A program made the translations under genes and the position numbers. Below, one piece after another: positions 54,868-64,000 of a stretch of DNA of 64,000 nt; within the stretch, counting starts at the first letter, position 1, and each line of letters starts with the position of its first letter. The stretch covers positions 64,481,501 to 64,545,500 of the forward strand of contig CP136890.1 of the NCBI GenBank assembly GCA_034359265.1. Reading direction: 5' to 3'. The DNA is from Canna indica (Eukaryota; Streptophyta; Magnoliopsida; Zingiberales; Cannaceae). The notes below the pieces were generated by a model. The model was not told where the DNA came from and ran no database searches. It saw only the letters and a program-made list of their open reading frames with translations.

Positions 54868-56184
54868 AACCGGTTGATAAGAGACCATCAAATTGAGCAA
54901 GTCATTGGAGAACCATCAACGGGAGTGGTATCACGTTCTAAACTCAAAAATATTTATCAATATATAGCTTTCATATCTCAAGTAGAGTCTAAAAACATTA
55001 AGGAAACCATAGAAGATGAATTTTGGATAATTGCCATGCAAGAGGAACTAAATCAATTTGTTAGGAATGATGTTTGGGATTTAGTACCTAGACCTAGTGG
55101 ATAAACCGTAATTGGGACTAAATGGGTGTTTAGAAACAAGTTAGATGAAGGAGGTCTAGTCATTAGAAACAAAGTTAGGTTAGTGACCCAAGGGTATAAT
55201 CAAGAAGAAGGAATAGATTACAATGAAACTTATGCTCCCGTAACTAGATTAGAAGCAATTCGCGTGCTTTTAGCTTATGCAAGTTTTAAAGATTTTAAAC
55301 TTTTTCAAATCAATGTCAAAAGTGCATTTTTGAATGGTTTTATTGATGAAGAAGTTTATGTCAAGCAACCCCCCGGTTTTGAAAGTTGAGTTTCCAAACT
55401 ATATTTTTAAACATAAAAAGGCCTTGTATGGTTTAAAATAAGCCCCTAGGGCTTGGTATGAAAGGCTTTCTACTTTTTTGATTGATCAAGGTTTTAGCAT
55501 TGGAAAAGTCGATGTCTCTCTCTTTATTACAAATGATAAAAAGGTTTTAGCTTGTGCAAATTTATGTGGATGATATTATATTTGGTGCTACTAATGAATT
55601 GCTTTGTGAGTGGTTTGCAAAGTGCATGCAAGAGGAGTTTGAGATGAGCATGACGGGAGAACTCTCCTTCAAATCAAGCAAACCAACAAAGGGATCTTCA
55701 CAAATCAAGCCAAGTACACAAAGGAGCTCATCAAGAGATTTGGAATGAATGAAGCCAAGATAGCCTCTAAACCAATGAGCACATCCATTAAGCTTGATAA
55801 AGATGAAGATGGTGTAAAGGTAGATGAAAAATGATATCGAGGTATGATCGGTAGCCTTCTCTATCTAACCGCAAGTAGACCCAATATCATGTTTAGTGTT
55901 TGTGCATGTGCTAGGTTGCAATCTTGCCCTAAAATATCTTACTTAAGTGCGGTCAAACGCATATTGAGATATTTGAAAGGCACGGTTGAATTAGGATTAT
56001 TGTATCCACGTAATGCATCTTTCGATTTAATTGGTTTTTCGGATGCCAATTTTGCCAGATGTAAAGTCGATAGAAAAAGTACTAGTGGGTGTATCAATTC
56101 TAGGGATGAGTCTTGTTTCTTGGTTTTCAAAGAAACAAAGCTCGGTTGCACTTTCAACTGCCCAACTACAAGGCACGGTTAAGT
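54868..56184 (+). pseudogene. Sirevirus L2 reverse transcriptase and RNase H
   Basis: RT: FISQVESKNIKETIEDEFWI, MQEELNQFVRNDVWDLVPRP, a TAA, then GTKWVFRNKLDEGG, VRLVTQGYNQEEGIDYNETY, APVTRLEAIRVLLAYA, FLNGFIDEEVYVKQPPGFE, a break, ALYGLK and APRAWYERLS, and the catalytic IYVDDIIFG at 55,560-55,583. A deletion removes part of the FLGLQ region near 55,665. RNase H: MIGSLLYLTASRPNIMFSVC (55,844-55,905), RILRYLKGTVELGLLYP, GFSDANFARCKVDRKSTSG at 56,030-56,090 with one changed Ala/Asp context. The C-terminus is lost: the sequence jumps from FNCP to non-coding DNA. Confidence 0.85.
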
Positions 56185-56615
56185 TTTTAAAATTTGCATG
56201 TTTTTTGAAAAATTGCATTTTACAAGGTATCATCACACTTTTGTAATGCCTTGTAGTTGGGCTTTGCGACTTATCAATGTTAGCCTTCTATAGGCTTACA
56301 TTAGTAGGAATGAGTATAGTGGTAGATGATACTTGGATTTATGGTTTTTCTCGGATTTCTCGATAAACTCATTAATAGCTAGTACCTTAATTTTTGCCCT
56401 TTTTGATTGATGTCAAAAGGGAGAGAAAAGATAAGGTCACATTTGTTTTATGGTGCATATAGATAGGGGGAGCTATAAGCTTGATATGCATATTGATAGG
56501 GGGAGTATATGTTAACTTATGTTTAGTAATCTATATGGCTTATCAAAACTCACAAATGTACTCTTTGAATTGATAAATTTCATGTTTTGTTTGTCATCAT
56601 CAAAAAGGGGGAGAT
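56185..56615 (+). other. 3' non-coding region and polypurine tract of L2
   Basis: Short (about 430 bp) compared with A, B and C. Purine boxes at 56,465 (TAGGGGGAG), 56,498 (TAGGGGGAG) and the terminal AAAAAGGGGGAGAT at 56,602-56,615 directly before the LTR. Confidence 0.75.
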
Positions 56616-57758
56616 TGTTGGCCCAAGGGTTGCCCCTAGGCTTCGATCTCTATTTTGATGATAACAAATATGAAACTAATATATTTGTGAAGTTTTGACT
56701 TCATGTTGAGGTTACAATACGTGCGCGAAGTTCGTTCGGAGAAATACAAAATTCGCAAAAATGACTCTAGGAATCTATCCCACGACAATTTGTTATGTTA
56801 TCCAAGTCAAAACTTGGTAACGGAACTCGGAAACGAAGCGCACAAGAAGATGGCTGGAAAAAATAGCCTCAGCCCAGGTTCGGTCGACCGAACAAGGCCA
56901 AAAATTGGCAATAGCCAATTCGGTCGACCGAACGAGGCCAAAAATTGGCAGTAGCCAATTTGGTCGATCGATCGATCGATTGAATGTGGCCCAAAAGTGG
57001 TAGAACGCCTTCGGTCGCTCAGCGATCGATCAGTCGATTGATCGACGATTGATCGTCAAGCGATCGGGCATCCCCAACGGATAGAAAAATGCACGTTGGA
57101 TGGAGCTATCGAGTGAGGGGTTATAAATATGCCTCACGAACCTCCATTAACCCTTCTTAACAAGTCTTAAAATCTTTCTAAGTGTGATTTGAGCTTTCTA
57201 AACTTGATTTGCTCACGCTTGCTTCTCCGATCGACGATTCCTCTCAAGTGCTCATCTTCCCTCGACTCTGGCTTCAATTCGACCTCACCAATTTGTGGAG
57301 TTGGAGGCGTTGAAGGCATGGAAAGGAGATCTTTGTTGTGGTCTACTCTTTAGCTCTGTTTATTGTAATTTTACTTGTTATTTGAGCTTGATTTTTCATT
57401 GTTAGCTTGCTAGGTGTCCTAGTTAAACACCTTATGGTTTCATTCTCAAAGGGGTGAGAAACGAGTCCTCGGTTGTATTCATAGGGAAACACATAGTCTA
57501 CAAAGGATTTGGTTAGAAATCCTTGGTGTAGAGCCAAGGTAGTGGAGTAGACGGTTGGCCAAACCACTAAATTATTCGTGTTTACATTATTTTGTTTGAT
57601 TGTTGTTAATTGTTATTATTACTCGTCAAGCATCGTAAACTAGTAGCACGTCGACTTGGTTGCATTCGGAATCGAATCAAAACGAAATCAAATTTAACGT
57701 AGTTTTAACCCAACATTATTCACCCCCCCCCCCCCTCTAATGTGGTATTTGTTCAACA
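56616..57758 (+). mobile_element. 3' LTR of Sirevirus L2
   Basis: 1,143 bp, TGTTGGCCCAAGG...TTTGTTCAACA. Palindromic array at 56,878-57,060 with TTGGC(A)ATAGCCAA at 56,905, TTGGCAGTAGCCAA at 56,945 and the diverged GTGGTAGAACGCC at 56,997 (steps of 40 and 52 bp). TATA at 57,122. A C-run precedes CTCTAATGTGG. Confidence 0.9.
57122..57129 (+). promoter_or_regulatory. TATA box of L2 3' LTR
   Basis: TATAAATA in GAGGGGTTATAAATATGCC. Confidence 0.65.
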
Positions 57759-58451
57759 ATGAGAGTCTTTCTTCCTTGATCTTGACCTTCATTGAGCCAT
57801 CCTTGATCATCTCTAAAGATTTCTTGAGCCATTTCTTTACAAATCCTAGTTCTCATGATAAAAACTTGATTTTCCTTCAAAGCTTTGATCGATTCATCAT
57901 TGAGGCATCAAGAGGAACTAGGACTCGTGCTTGTAGCTAAGTATAAGTTGTATTGTTTATTTTCTCCATTACTTGTGTATTTTATTCTTTATTTCATTGT
58001 ATTTTCAAGTGTGTAAACCTAGGTTGCTAGGTTTGATTAGTTGGTGGTTGTCTTGGTGTTAAGGCTTAATTCCACCGGTGTAAATGTAGTTTACTAGAAT
58101 GAGTTGAGTTGTCCTTAGGTTGAGGTCGGAGAGTGATCTCGGTAGGAAGGTGGGATACTTCCGAGTGTGGAAGTGCCTTCGGTTTGAGAGCGGAGACTTT
58201 CCGGTGTAAAGTCCTCATTGTAAGGAAACTAATTAATCTAGTTAAACTAGTTTAAAAATCCTAAGCGGGGTGCTTAGGTAGTGGAGTAGATATTGGGGCC
58301 GACCACTACAAATCATTGTGCTAACGTTGTCTCTCTTGTGTTTGCTTAATTGCCTTATTATTTGCTTCCGCATGTATTATCTCATATTGTGTTTTGCCTA
58401 AGAAAATGATTAAAATCGATAAACCGAATTATGCGAAAAAAATAGATAACA
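57759..58451 (+). mobile_element. Sirevirus LTR fragment (R-U5 part), start of rearranged element C
   Basis: Follows the downstream half of the A-type LTR (GGCATCAAGAGGAACTAGG, GTGTGGAAGTGCCTTCGG, TAGTGGAGTAGA) and stops 20-30 bp short of the 3' terminus at AGATAACACACTA, where the CACTA mini-element begins. Confidence 0.75.
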
Positions 58452-58773
58452 CACTATGGACGATTTTTGGATCGGGAAACTGTCACTCGCAAGGTTGCGA
58501 AACCATTGTTGATAAAAGTAGTAGCAACAGTCGTGCCTCATTGCTGAGCAGTGGTTGATAATGTATCAACAACGGATATAACCCATTGCAGAACCGTTGC
58601 TGATAATATCATTAACAACGACGTGAGCGACTATTGTAGATCCATTGTTAAGTTATCAGGTACGCGATCTTCTGCAGCGGCTGCGTTGCAACGGGAGTAG
58701 TCGTTGCTGATGGTCTTCAACGACGGCGTAGCAATGGATCCATCCGTTGTTGATGCACGTTATTCCAGTAGTG
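58452..58773. mobile_element. CACTA mini-element (322 bp)
   Basis: Starts CACTATGGACG and ends with the complement of CACTACTGGAATAACG (TAGTG at 58,769-58,773), i.e. CACTA termini. Subterminal copies of CCGTTGCTGATAA-like and TTGTTGATAA-like words lie in both orientations (58,510-58,720). Internal DNA is non-coding. The 3-bp flanks (ACA and GTA) do not match, and the left flank is LTR while the right flank is the non-coding 3' region of a Sirevirus. CACTA also occurs in the LTR itself at this spot, so the left edge could be off by a few bases. Confidence 0.6.
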
Positions 58774-61562
58774 GTAGACTCATTGTGGCCTTTCAGTTTT
58801 CAACCAATAGGAAGGGTTGGAGATCTTATTTTCATTTATATTCCACTTGTGATCTCTTAAATTTTGTTTTAATATCACCCGATTTTCATTTTGAAACGAA
58901 TTTGAAACTATTTAGCAAAGTAGACTTTGATATTGATAATTGGTTCTTTCTCTTTGCTACTTAGTATGATAACTTGCTTGGTGTGTTATCATTATGCTAC
59001 TAATGGTTATTGCTTGCAAGTTATGATAAAATGGAAGGCTATAGAAATTGAACGAAAAAGACAAGTTTGGCAAAATTTGCAAGAATGAGGTATGAGTTTG
59101 TTTTTGCAAAAATCTTAGTGTAACACTTCAAAAATTATGCTTCAACGATTTCTCTATGACTCATGATCGATTGCTGATAAATGCTTAGAGTTTCATGAGT
59201 AAACTTTTTTTGGTAACTTAGCTCATTTCATGATATCATAATATTTATGAAATCGGACTAGGTTGAAATTTTTCTTTAGAGACTTCATTTTAAGTTGAAA
59301 TTTGGATGAACATGTTTAGGTGTGTTAATGATTATTGGTCATGTGCTTAAAATTGAAAATTCATGAGAAATTGAACAAAATAATAACTAGTTCACTTTAG
59401 AGAACTTAAATTTGGAAAAGATTGACCCAAGTCAACAAATTGATTTGAACACTTCATTTTAAGTTCAAATTTCATAAACATGTTTGGGAATAGGTATGAC
59501 ATATTTTCATGCACTTAGAATGAAACTTTTATATGGATATGGATAAAATGACATAGAGGTCATTTCTTGATAACCTATTTTGAACCAAGTTGACCCAAGT
59601 CAATAAATTGACTTAGAGGTCTCATTTTTAATCCATATTTGTGAACATGTTTATGATAAAACTATCAGTAACTGATAAGATTGACACTTAGCAAGTTTTA
59701 TGATAACTAGCTTAGTTTTGAATGAAACCATGCTAGGTTGATGTCTTGACATAATTTTCATTCGAAACTTGACATATACTCTTTACATGACCATTATGTG
59801 GTGTCATAAAGTTTTGAATGAAATCTGAGCACGTTTTGAAAATAATTGAAAATTACGGAAATGTCATTAAAAATTTAGTACTTTTAGTTATTTCTAGAAA
59901 GATGTAGAAAAATCATTTTTAACTGATTCCTAAAACTGCATCTTCATTGAAATATCTAGTTTCTTCAGTAAAAATTTCAGAAATTTTCATTAAGAATCTG
60001 ATTTATAGCAGAATTTTGAAGTACGTACGTTGGATTTCAAAAATGCAAAATATCACCATCTTGAAATATCAATTTTTTCGATACTTTATTTTTTCGTCGA
60101 AAACTTCAAATAAAATTTTGTGTATACTATTTTGATTTCATTTCTAATATTGTTCTCACTATTCATTGAGTGAAATCATTTCTAAAAATGATTTTGATAT
60201 CTTGAAAATGAGTTTTTTGTTGGAATAGAGATAGGTTTAAAAATAGACTTAGAAAATTCATTTTGAGATCAAACTTGACACACACATCTTAAATGATCCT
60301 TCAGCGATGTTTGAAAAGTTTGAATGAAAATTGACAACTTTTGAAAAAAAATACATGATATTTACGAAAATGCCCTTGGACTTTCAAGAATTTTATGAAT
60401 TTACAGAAAATTGATTTTTGACTGATTCTTGAACCTGTGGATTCCTTGAAAAATCTAGTTTGTCCAGTTAAAGTTTCAAAAAAAAATCATCAAGAATATG
60501 ATTTGATAGGAATTTACGAGTTTGATTTATGTATACTTAAGTATCCCTTTGAGCTAAGTCAACAAAGTGACTTAGAAATCTCATTTTTAGTCCAAACTTG
60601 ATTGACATACTTAGATTAACTCATGTTAGATGTCTAGATGCCTAAGAGAAAACATAAGTAGATAGCAAATTGTACTTAGCATTTTTATATTTCCGTGCCT
60701 ACTTTGAATGAAACCGTGCTAAGTTGAAATTTTGATCAAACGATATTATGTTCACTTTAAACTTGATACACATGCTTTAGATGACCATATCTTCGTATTT
60801 GAAAAGTTTGAGTGAAATTTGGAAATGTTTGGAAAAATTCCAATTATTTACGAAAATGTCACTAGAACTTAATAAATTTTAGAAAAATGCAGTAAAATGA
60901 TTTTTGGTTGATTCCTAAATCTACATCTTCCTTGGAATATCTAGTGTATGGCATAAAAATTTCAAAGTCTTGGGTATAAATATGATTTGATATGGATTTT
61001 TGAAATTAAATTTTGAAACTTTAAAGTATCATTCCTTCCAAGTACTCATTTTTCGATACTTTGAATTTTCGTTGAAATTTTCAAATGAGACTTCAAGTAT
61101 GATGTCATAACTCTGTTTTTGGTATCGTTCTCATTTTGACTCGTGTAAAATCATTTCTAAAATGGTTTTTGATATGTTGATCCATACATGAAAATATTAT
61201 TACTTGAGCTTGATTCATGAATACTAGACTTAGAATTTTTTGATATCATGTATTGATTTGTCTCATAATGGATATGTTGTTTTTGACCCTTGGGTTGGTT
61301 GACTTCGTTTTCATGAAAACTAGTTTTTAGGTCCCAACTTTGATCATAGTTGACTTTTCTTGCCCTTTTTGAGTGATGTCAAAAGGGGGAGAAAAATATA
61401 GGAAAAATGGAAGAAAATATAAGAAAACCATGCAGATTGATAGGGGGAGTATAATTATTTAGATATGCATGTTGATAGGGGGAGAAATCTCATGTTTGAT
61501 ATCATTTGTACTTAAATGATATATTTTCTTAAGAATGTTTGTCATCATCAAAAAGGGGGAGA
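58774..61562 (+). other. Non-coding 3' region of Sirevirus derivative C
   Basis: Starts inside the conserved GTAG(G/A)CT(T/C)ATTGTGGCC block and runs to the polypurine tract (AAAAGGGGGAGAT at 61,551-61,563). No ORF. It contains three diverged copies of an about 0.5-kb module: GATTCCTAAAACTGCATC (59,925), GATTCTTGAACCTGTGG (60,424) and GATTCCTAAATCTACATC (60,910) sit at matching places, 499 and 486 bp apart, each preceded by an ACGGAAATG/ACGAAAATG word. The last copy closely matches A at 37,180-37,700. Confidence 0.75.
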
Positions 61563-61924
61563 TGATTGGCCTAAGGTTTTCAACCTTGGTCTTAATCTCG
61601 GTTTTGATGATAACAAACATAGAACTAAGGTTTTTAATGGAGAGTTATTTTCAGGTTCCAAATCGGAGAAATCGACAAGTTAGAGTTTAGGTTTAGGGTG
61701 TCTACAATGAATATGTAATCCTCTCTTATGATGCAAAGAACCCAAAAAAACCAAACCTGAATCCCAAAACATGAAAAACTGAAAAATCAAAAAATGGCTC
61801 TAAAATTCACTAAGCCTAAGGGCTATATGACCTAGACATTTTTTTGGCACCAAAAGTCCCGGTAATTGTTCCATACGTAAAAACTAGATAACGATATATT
61901 TTTAAGGATTTTTTAGAAGCTTTT
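61563..61924 (+). mobile_element. Truncated 3' LTR of element C (long subtype)
   Basis: TGATTGGCCTAAGG (TGTTGG decayed) follows the purine tract. Matches the U3 start at 14,486 and 21,350 (GAGTTTAGGTTTAGGGTGTC, GGCACCAAAAGTCC) and stops near 61,924, where CACTA transposase sequence begins. Confidence 0.75.
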
Positions 61925-62422
61925 AGCCTTAAAATGACATGCAAGAAGTCGTGATGATACAATAATGAATCATCCGCCTGATAGTGAAGCGTTGAAACAT
62001 TTCGATAAGTGTTATCCTCCATTTACAATGGATACTAGAAATGTCAGATTAAGCTTGTGCACAGATGGTTTTAATTCAATTAGTCATTCGTCAACTCTAT
62101 ATTCAGTTTGGCCAGTACTATTAACATATTATAATTTGCCACCATCAATGTATATGCAATATGAATTTTTCCTTCTTTTAATGATTATTCCTAGTCACAG
62201 GGATCCGTGGGAAGAAACTAACATGTTTCTTCAACCCCTAATTGATGAATTAAAAATATTATGGACGTAGGGAACTATCACTTATGATTGCCACCAAAAG
62301 CAAAATTTCACATTAAGGGCGTACAATCTTATGGACAATCAATGATTTCCCAGCTTTTGGCATATTGTCTAGTTGTAGCACACATGGGAGACTTTCTTGT
62401 ACGTATTGTATGGAACACTCTA
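61925..62422 (+). pseudogene. CACTA (En/Spm) tnp2 transposase fragment
   Basis: Reads H-A-R-S-RDDTIMNHPPDSEALKHFD, FTMDTRNVRLSLCTDGFNSI, LYSVWPVLLTYYNLPPSMYM and MFLQPLIDELKILWT in one frame, with the stop after it followed by GTITYDCHQKQNFTLRAY, a decayed WTINDFP word and the CPYCMEHS-type end. This is the conserved core of plant CACTA transposases, including the CTDGFN box. A Trp before H-A is a stop. It is cut at 62,422 by an LTR insertion. Confidence 0.85.
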
Positions 62423-63940
62423 TGTTGGTAAATGGCCACACTAGAGGGGGGGTGAATAGTGTGTTTTCTAAATCTTTCGCCTAATTCTGATTTTAATCGT
62501 TTACTTGATTACTTAGACAAGTTGCAATTTATCAATTAAATGCGGAAGCAATAATAAAACAACTTAGCACAAACAAAGATAGCAATACTAACACAATGAG
62601 ATTTATAGTGGTTCAACCCCAATGCCTACTCCACTACCTAAGCACCCCCGCTTAGGATTTTTAGACTAAGTTTACTAGATTATATCGTTTCCCTTACAAA
62701 GAGGACTTTACACCGAAAAGTATCCGCTCTCAAACCGAAGGCACTTCCACACCCGGAAGTATCCCGCCTTCCTACCAAGAGCACTCTCCCACCTCAACCT
62801 AAGGGATAACTCAACTAATCCTAGTAAACTACGTTTACACCGGTGGAATTAAGCCTCAAACACAAAGACAACCACCCAATTTCAAGACCTAACAACCTAG
62901 GTCTTCACAAGCTCAAATACGATGAAATAAACAAGAAAATACACATCTTAATGGAGCAATAAATCAAACAACTTATACATAGCTCCAAACAAAGTTTCCT
63001 AGCTTCCTCTTGATGCCATTGATGATGAAGCAATGAAATAAAGGCTTAATCAAGGAGATGAAAGGTTCAAGCTGGGGTTTTCACAAGATTTGCTCAATGA
63101 AGGCTTAGAATTGATCAAGAGATAGCTCAAGGAGATTAGAGGTGATCAACATCATGAAGGAAGGCTCTCATGGCTTCCTATTTATAAGCCATGAAGAGAA
63201 GAGAGAGCTCTCTCTTCTCAATGGGTGATTTTTTGCCCGTTACAGCCCGTCGGTCTCTTGTCCGGTCGATCGTCGATCGACCAACCAAGCGACCGCCCGA
63301 GCGACTAGAGCATTTTGCCCAGTTTGGGCAATGTTCGATCGATCAATCGATCGACCGAAATGCCGTCGGTCGACCAGTCGGTTGACCGAACTTGGGCAGG
63401 GTAGACTACTTGCTTTCTTGGTTTTTTTTTGCTTGTTTGCTCATTTCTGATTCCGTCTTCGCTAAGTCTAGTACTTAAGAATCAAACTTCGCTAAGTCTA
63501 ATAACTTTAAAATATAAATGTTATATAAGGATTACCCCCTCACATTTGGATTCAATAAAAATATCTAAAAAATAAAAATCTAGTTTTTGGGGTCTAGTAC
63601 AAATTTCCGAAAAACGGAAATTTTCTAATCTCCCGGGTCAAATATGGGTATGCTAAAGGCTTTCAAAAAAATTTGTTATCTAGTTTTTACCCAAGGAATA
63701 ATTATCGCCATTTTTTGTGTCAAGAAAATGTCTAGGTCATATAGCCCTCCAAGGAGCTCCCTAGGCTTAGTGAATTTCAGGGCGGTTTTCGGGTTTTCAT
63801 ATTTTGGGGTTCGAATTTAGTTTTTGAGTTATTTACATCATAAAGAGGATTACACCACATACTAGACACCCTAAACCAAAACTCTAACTTCCCGAAGAAT
63901 CTCGAGCATCGACGAGCGTCCTTGCCGATTTCTCTAATTG
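62423..63940 (-). mobile_element. Sirevirus LTR (long subtype), minus orientation, in CACTA element
   Basis: TGTTGGTAAATGGCC at 62,423 in reverse LTR orientation; the 'tactccactacctaagcac' block at about 62,624, TATTTATA at 63,179, palindromes at 63,255-63,395, and the extra U3 block of the long subtype to about 63,930. The outer U3 end (CCAACA in reverse) is missing. The left flank CTCTA has no visible partner. Confidence 0.75.
63179..63186 (-). promoter_or_regulatory. TATA box of minus-oriented LTR
   Basis: TATTTATA on the plus strand in CCTATTTATAAGCC. Confidence 0.55.
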
Positions 63941-64000
63941 ACCGTTGCAACAAACTTATCAGCGACGGTCAGCCCTCAATACCCCATCGTTGAAAACTTA
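63941..64000. mobile_element. CACTA-type subterminal sequence at window edge
   Basis: GACCGTTGCAACAAAC, TTATCAGCGACGGTCAG and CCATCGTTGAAAAC are the opposed short words typical of CACTA subterminal regions and match those at 58,510-58,720. Continues beyond the window. Confidence 0.5.

Noticed and set aside
1..64000. Host genes, tRNA genes, rRNA
   Set aside because: No reading outside the transposable elements showed a recognisable protein family or plausible exon set, and the only tRNA-like signals are the short primer-binding complements next to LTRs.

Overview
The window is plant nuclear DNA, almost certainly from a large repeat-rich angiosperm genome. Every recognisable coding trace belongs to a transposable element: Ty1/Copia Sirevirus-like elements, a second Copia lineage, Ty3/Gypsy chromovirus and Tat-like elements, hAT and CACTA DNA transposons. 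I found no host gene, rRNA, tRNA or CRISPR array. All element ORFs carry stops, frameshifts or deletions, so this is an intergenic graveyard of nested insertions. The species cannot be named from the sequence.

Layout. 0.1-1.2 kb: a broken minus-strand plant transposon protein beside a minus-oriented Sirevirus-type LTR (1.18-2.26 kb). 2.8-10.04 kb: a decayed plus-strand Copia element (integrase, RT, RNase H, 3' LTR), interrupted at 5.14-5.99 kb by a DNA-transposon fragment and at 6.78-9.34 kb by a chromovirus-type LTR. 10.38-11.32 kb: a hAT-type element with a near-perfect 8-bp target duplication. 11.4-19.5 kb: a Tat-like Gypsy element with gag and protease on the plus strand and an antisense ORF on the minus strand but no visible RT or integrase; it hosts two solo Sirevirus LTRs with target-site duplications. 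19.5-26.5 kb: minus-oriented Sirevirus LTR, then a minus-oriented chromovirus (2.5-kb LTR, chromodomain and integrase remains) and another LTR-like fragment.

26.5-40.8 kb is element A, a gag-only Sirevirus derivative (5' LTR, gag, about 2.4 kb of non-coding DNA, purine tracts, 3' LTR). A chromovirus T (29,232-35,612, TSD ACTTC) sits just after gag, and a 1.57-kb reduced Sirevirus D (38,168-39,738, TSD TCGAT) sits in its 3' LTR. 41.5-57.8 kb is a pol-bearing Sirevirus, L2, whose gag zinc knuckle is split by minus-oriented element B (43,587-about 52,153). B has the same gag-only architecture as A and is itself split by a solo T LTR (48,902-51,457). 57.8-61.9 kb is a third, rearranged gag-only derivative C with a 322-bp CACTA mini-element at its internal junction. 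The right edge has a CACTA tnp2 fragment cut by a minus-oriented Sirevirus LTR.

The most interesting signals are: (i) a modular palindromic array in the U3 of the Sirevirus LTRs, just upstream of the TATA box, with 52-bp (or 40-bp) spacing; (ii) a gag-only non-autonomous Sirevirus subfamily whose two readable copies share the same gag deletion, with a pol-bearing relative next door; (iii) the conserved, internally repeated non-coding 3' region of that subfamily; (iv) several deletion derivatives that keep both termini and their target-site duplications. Family assignments come from reading conserved motifs; no database search was run. Boundaries given as TG...CA with a target duplication are firm, the others are approximate.
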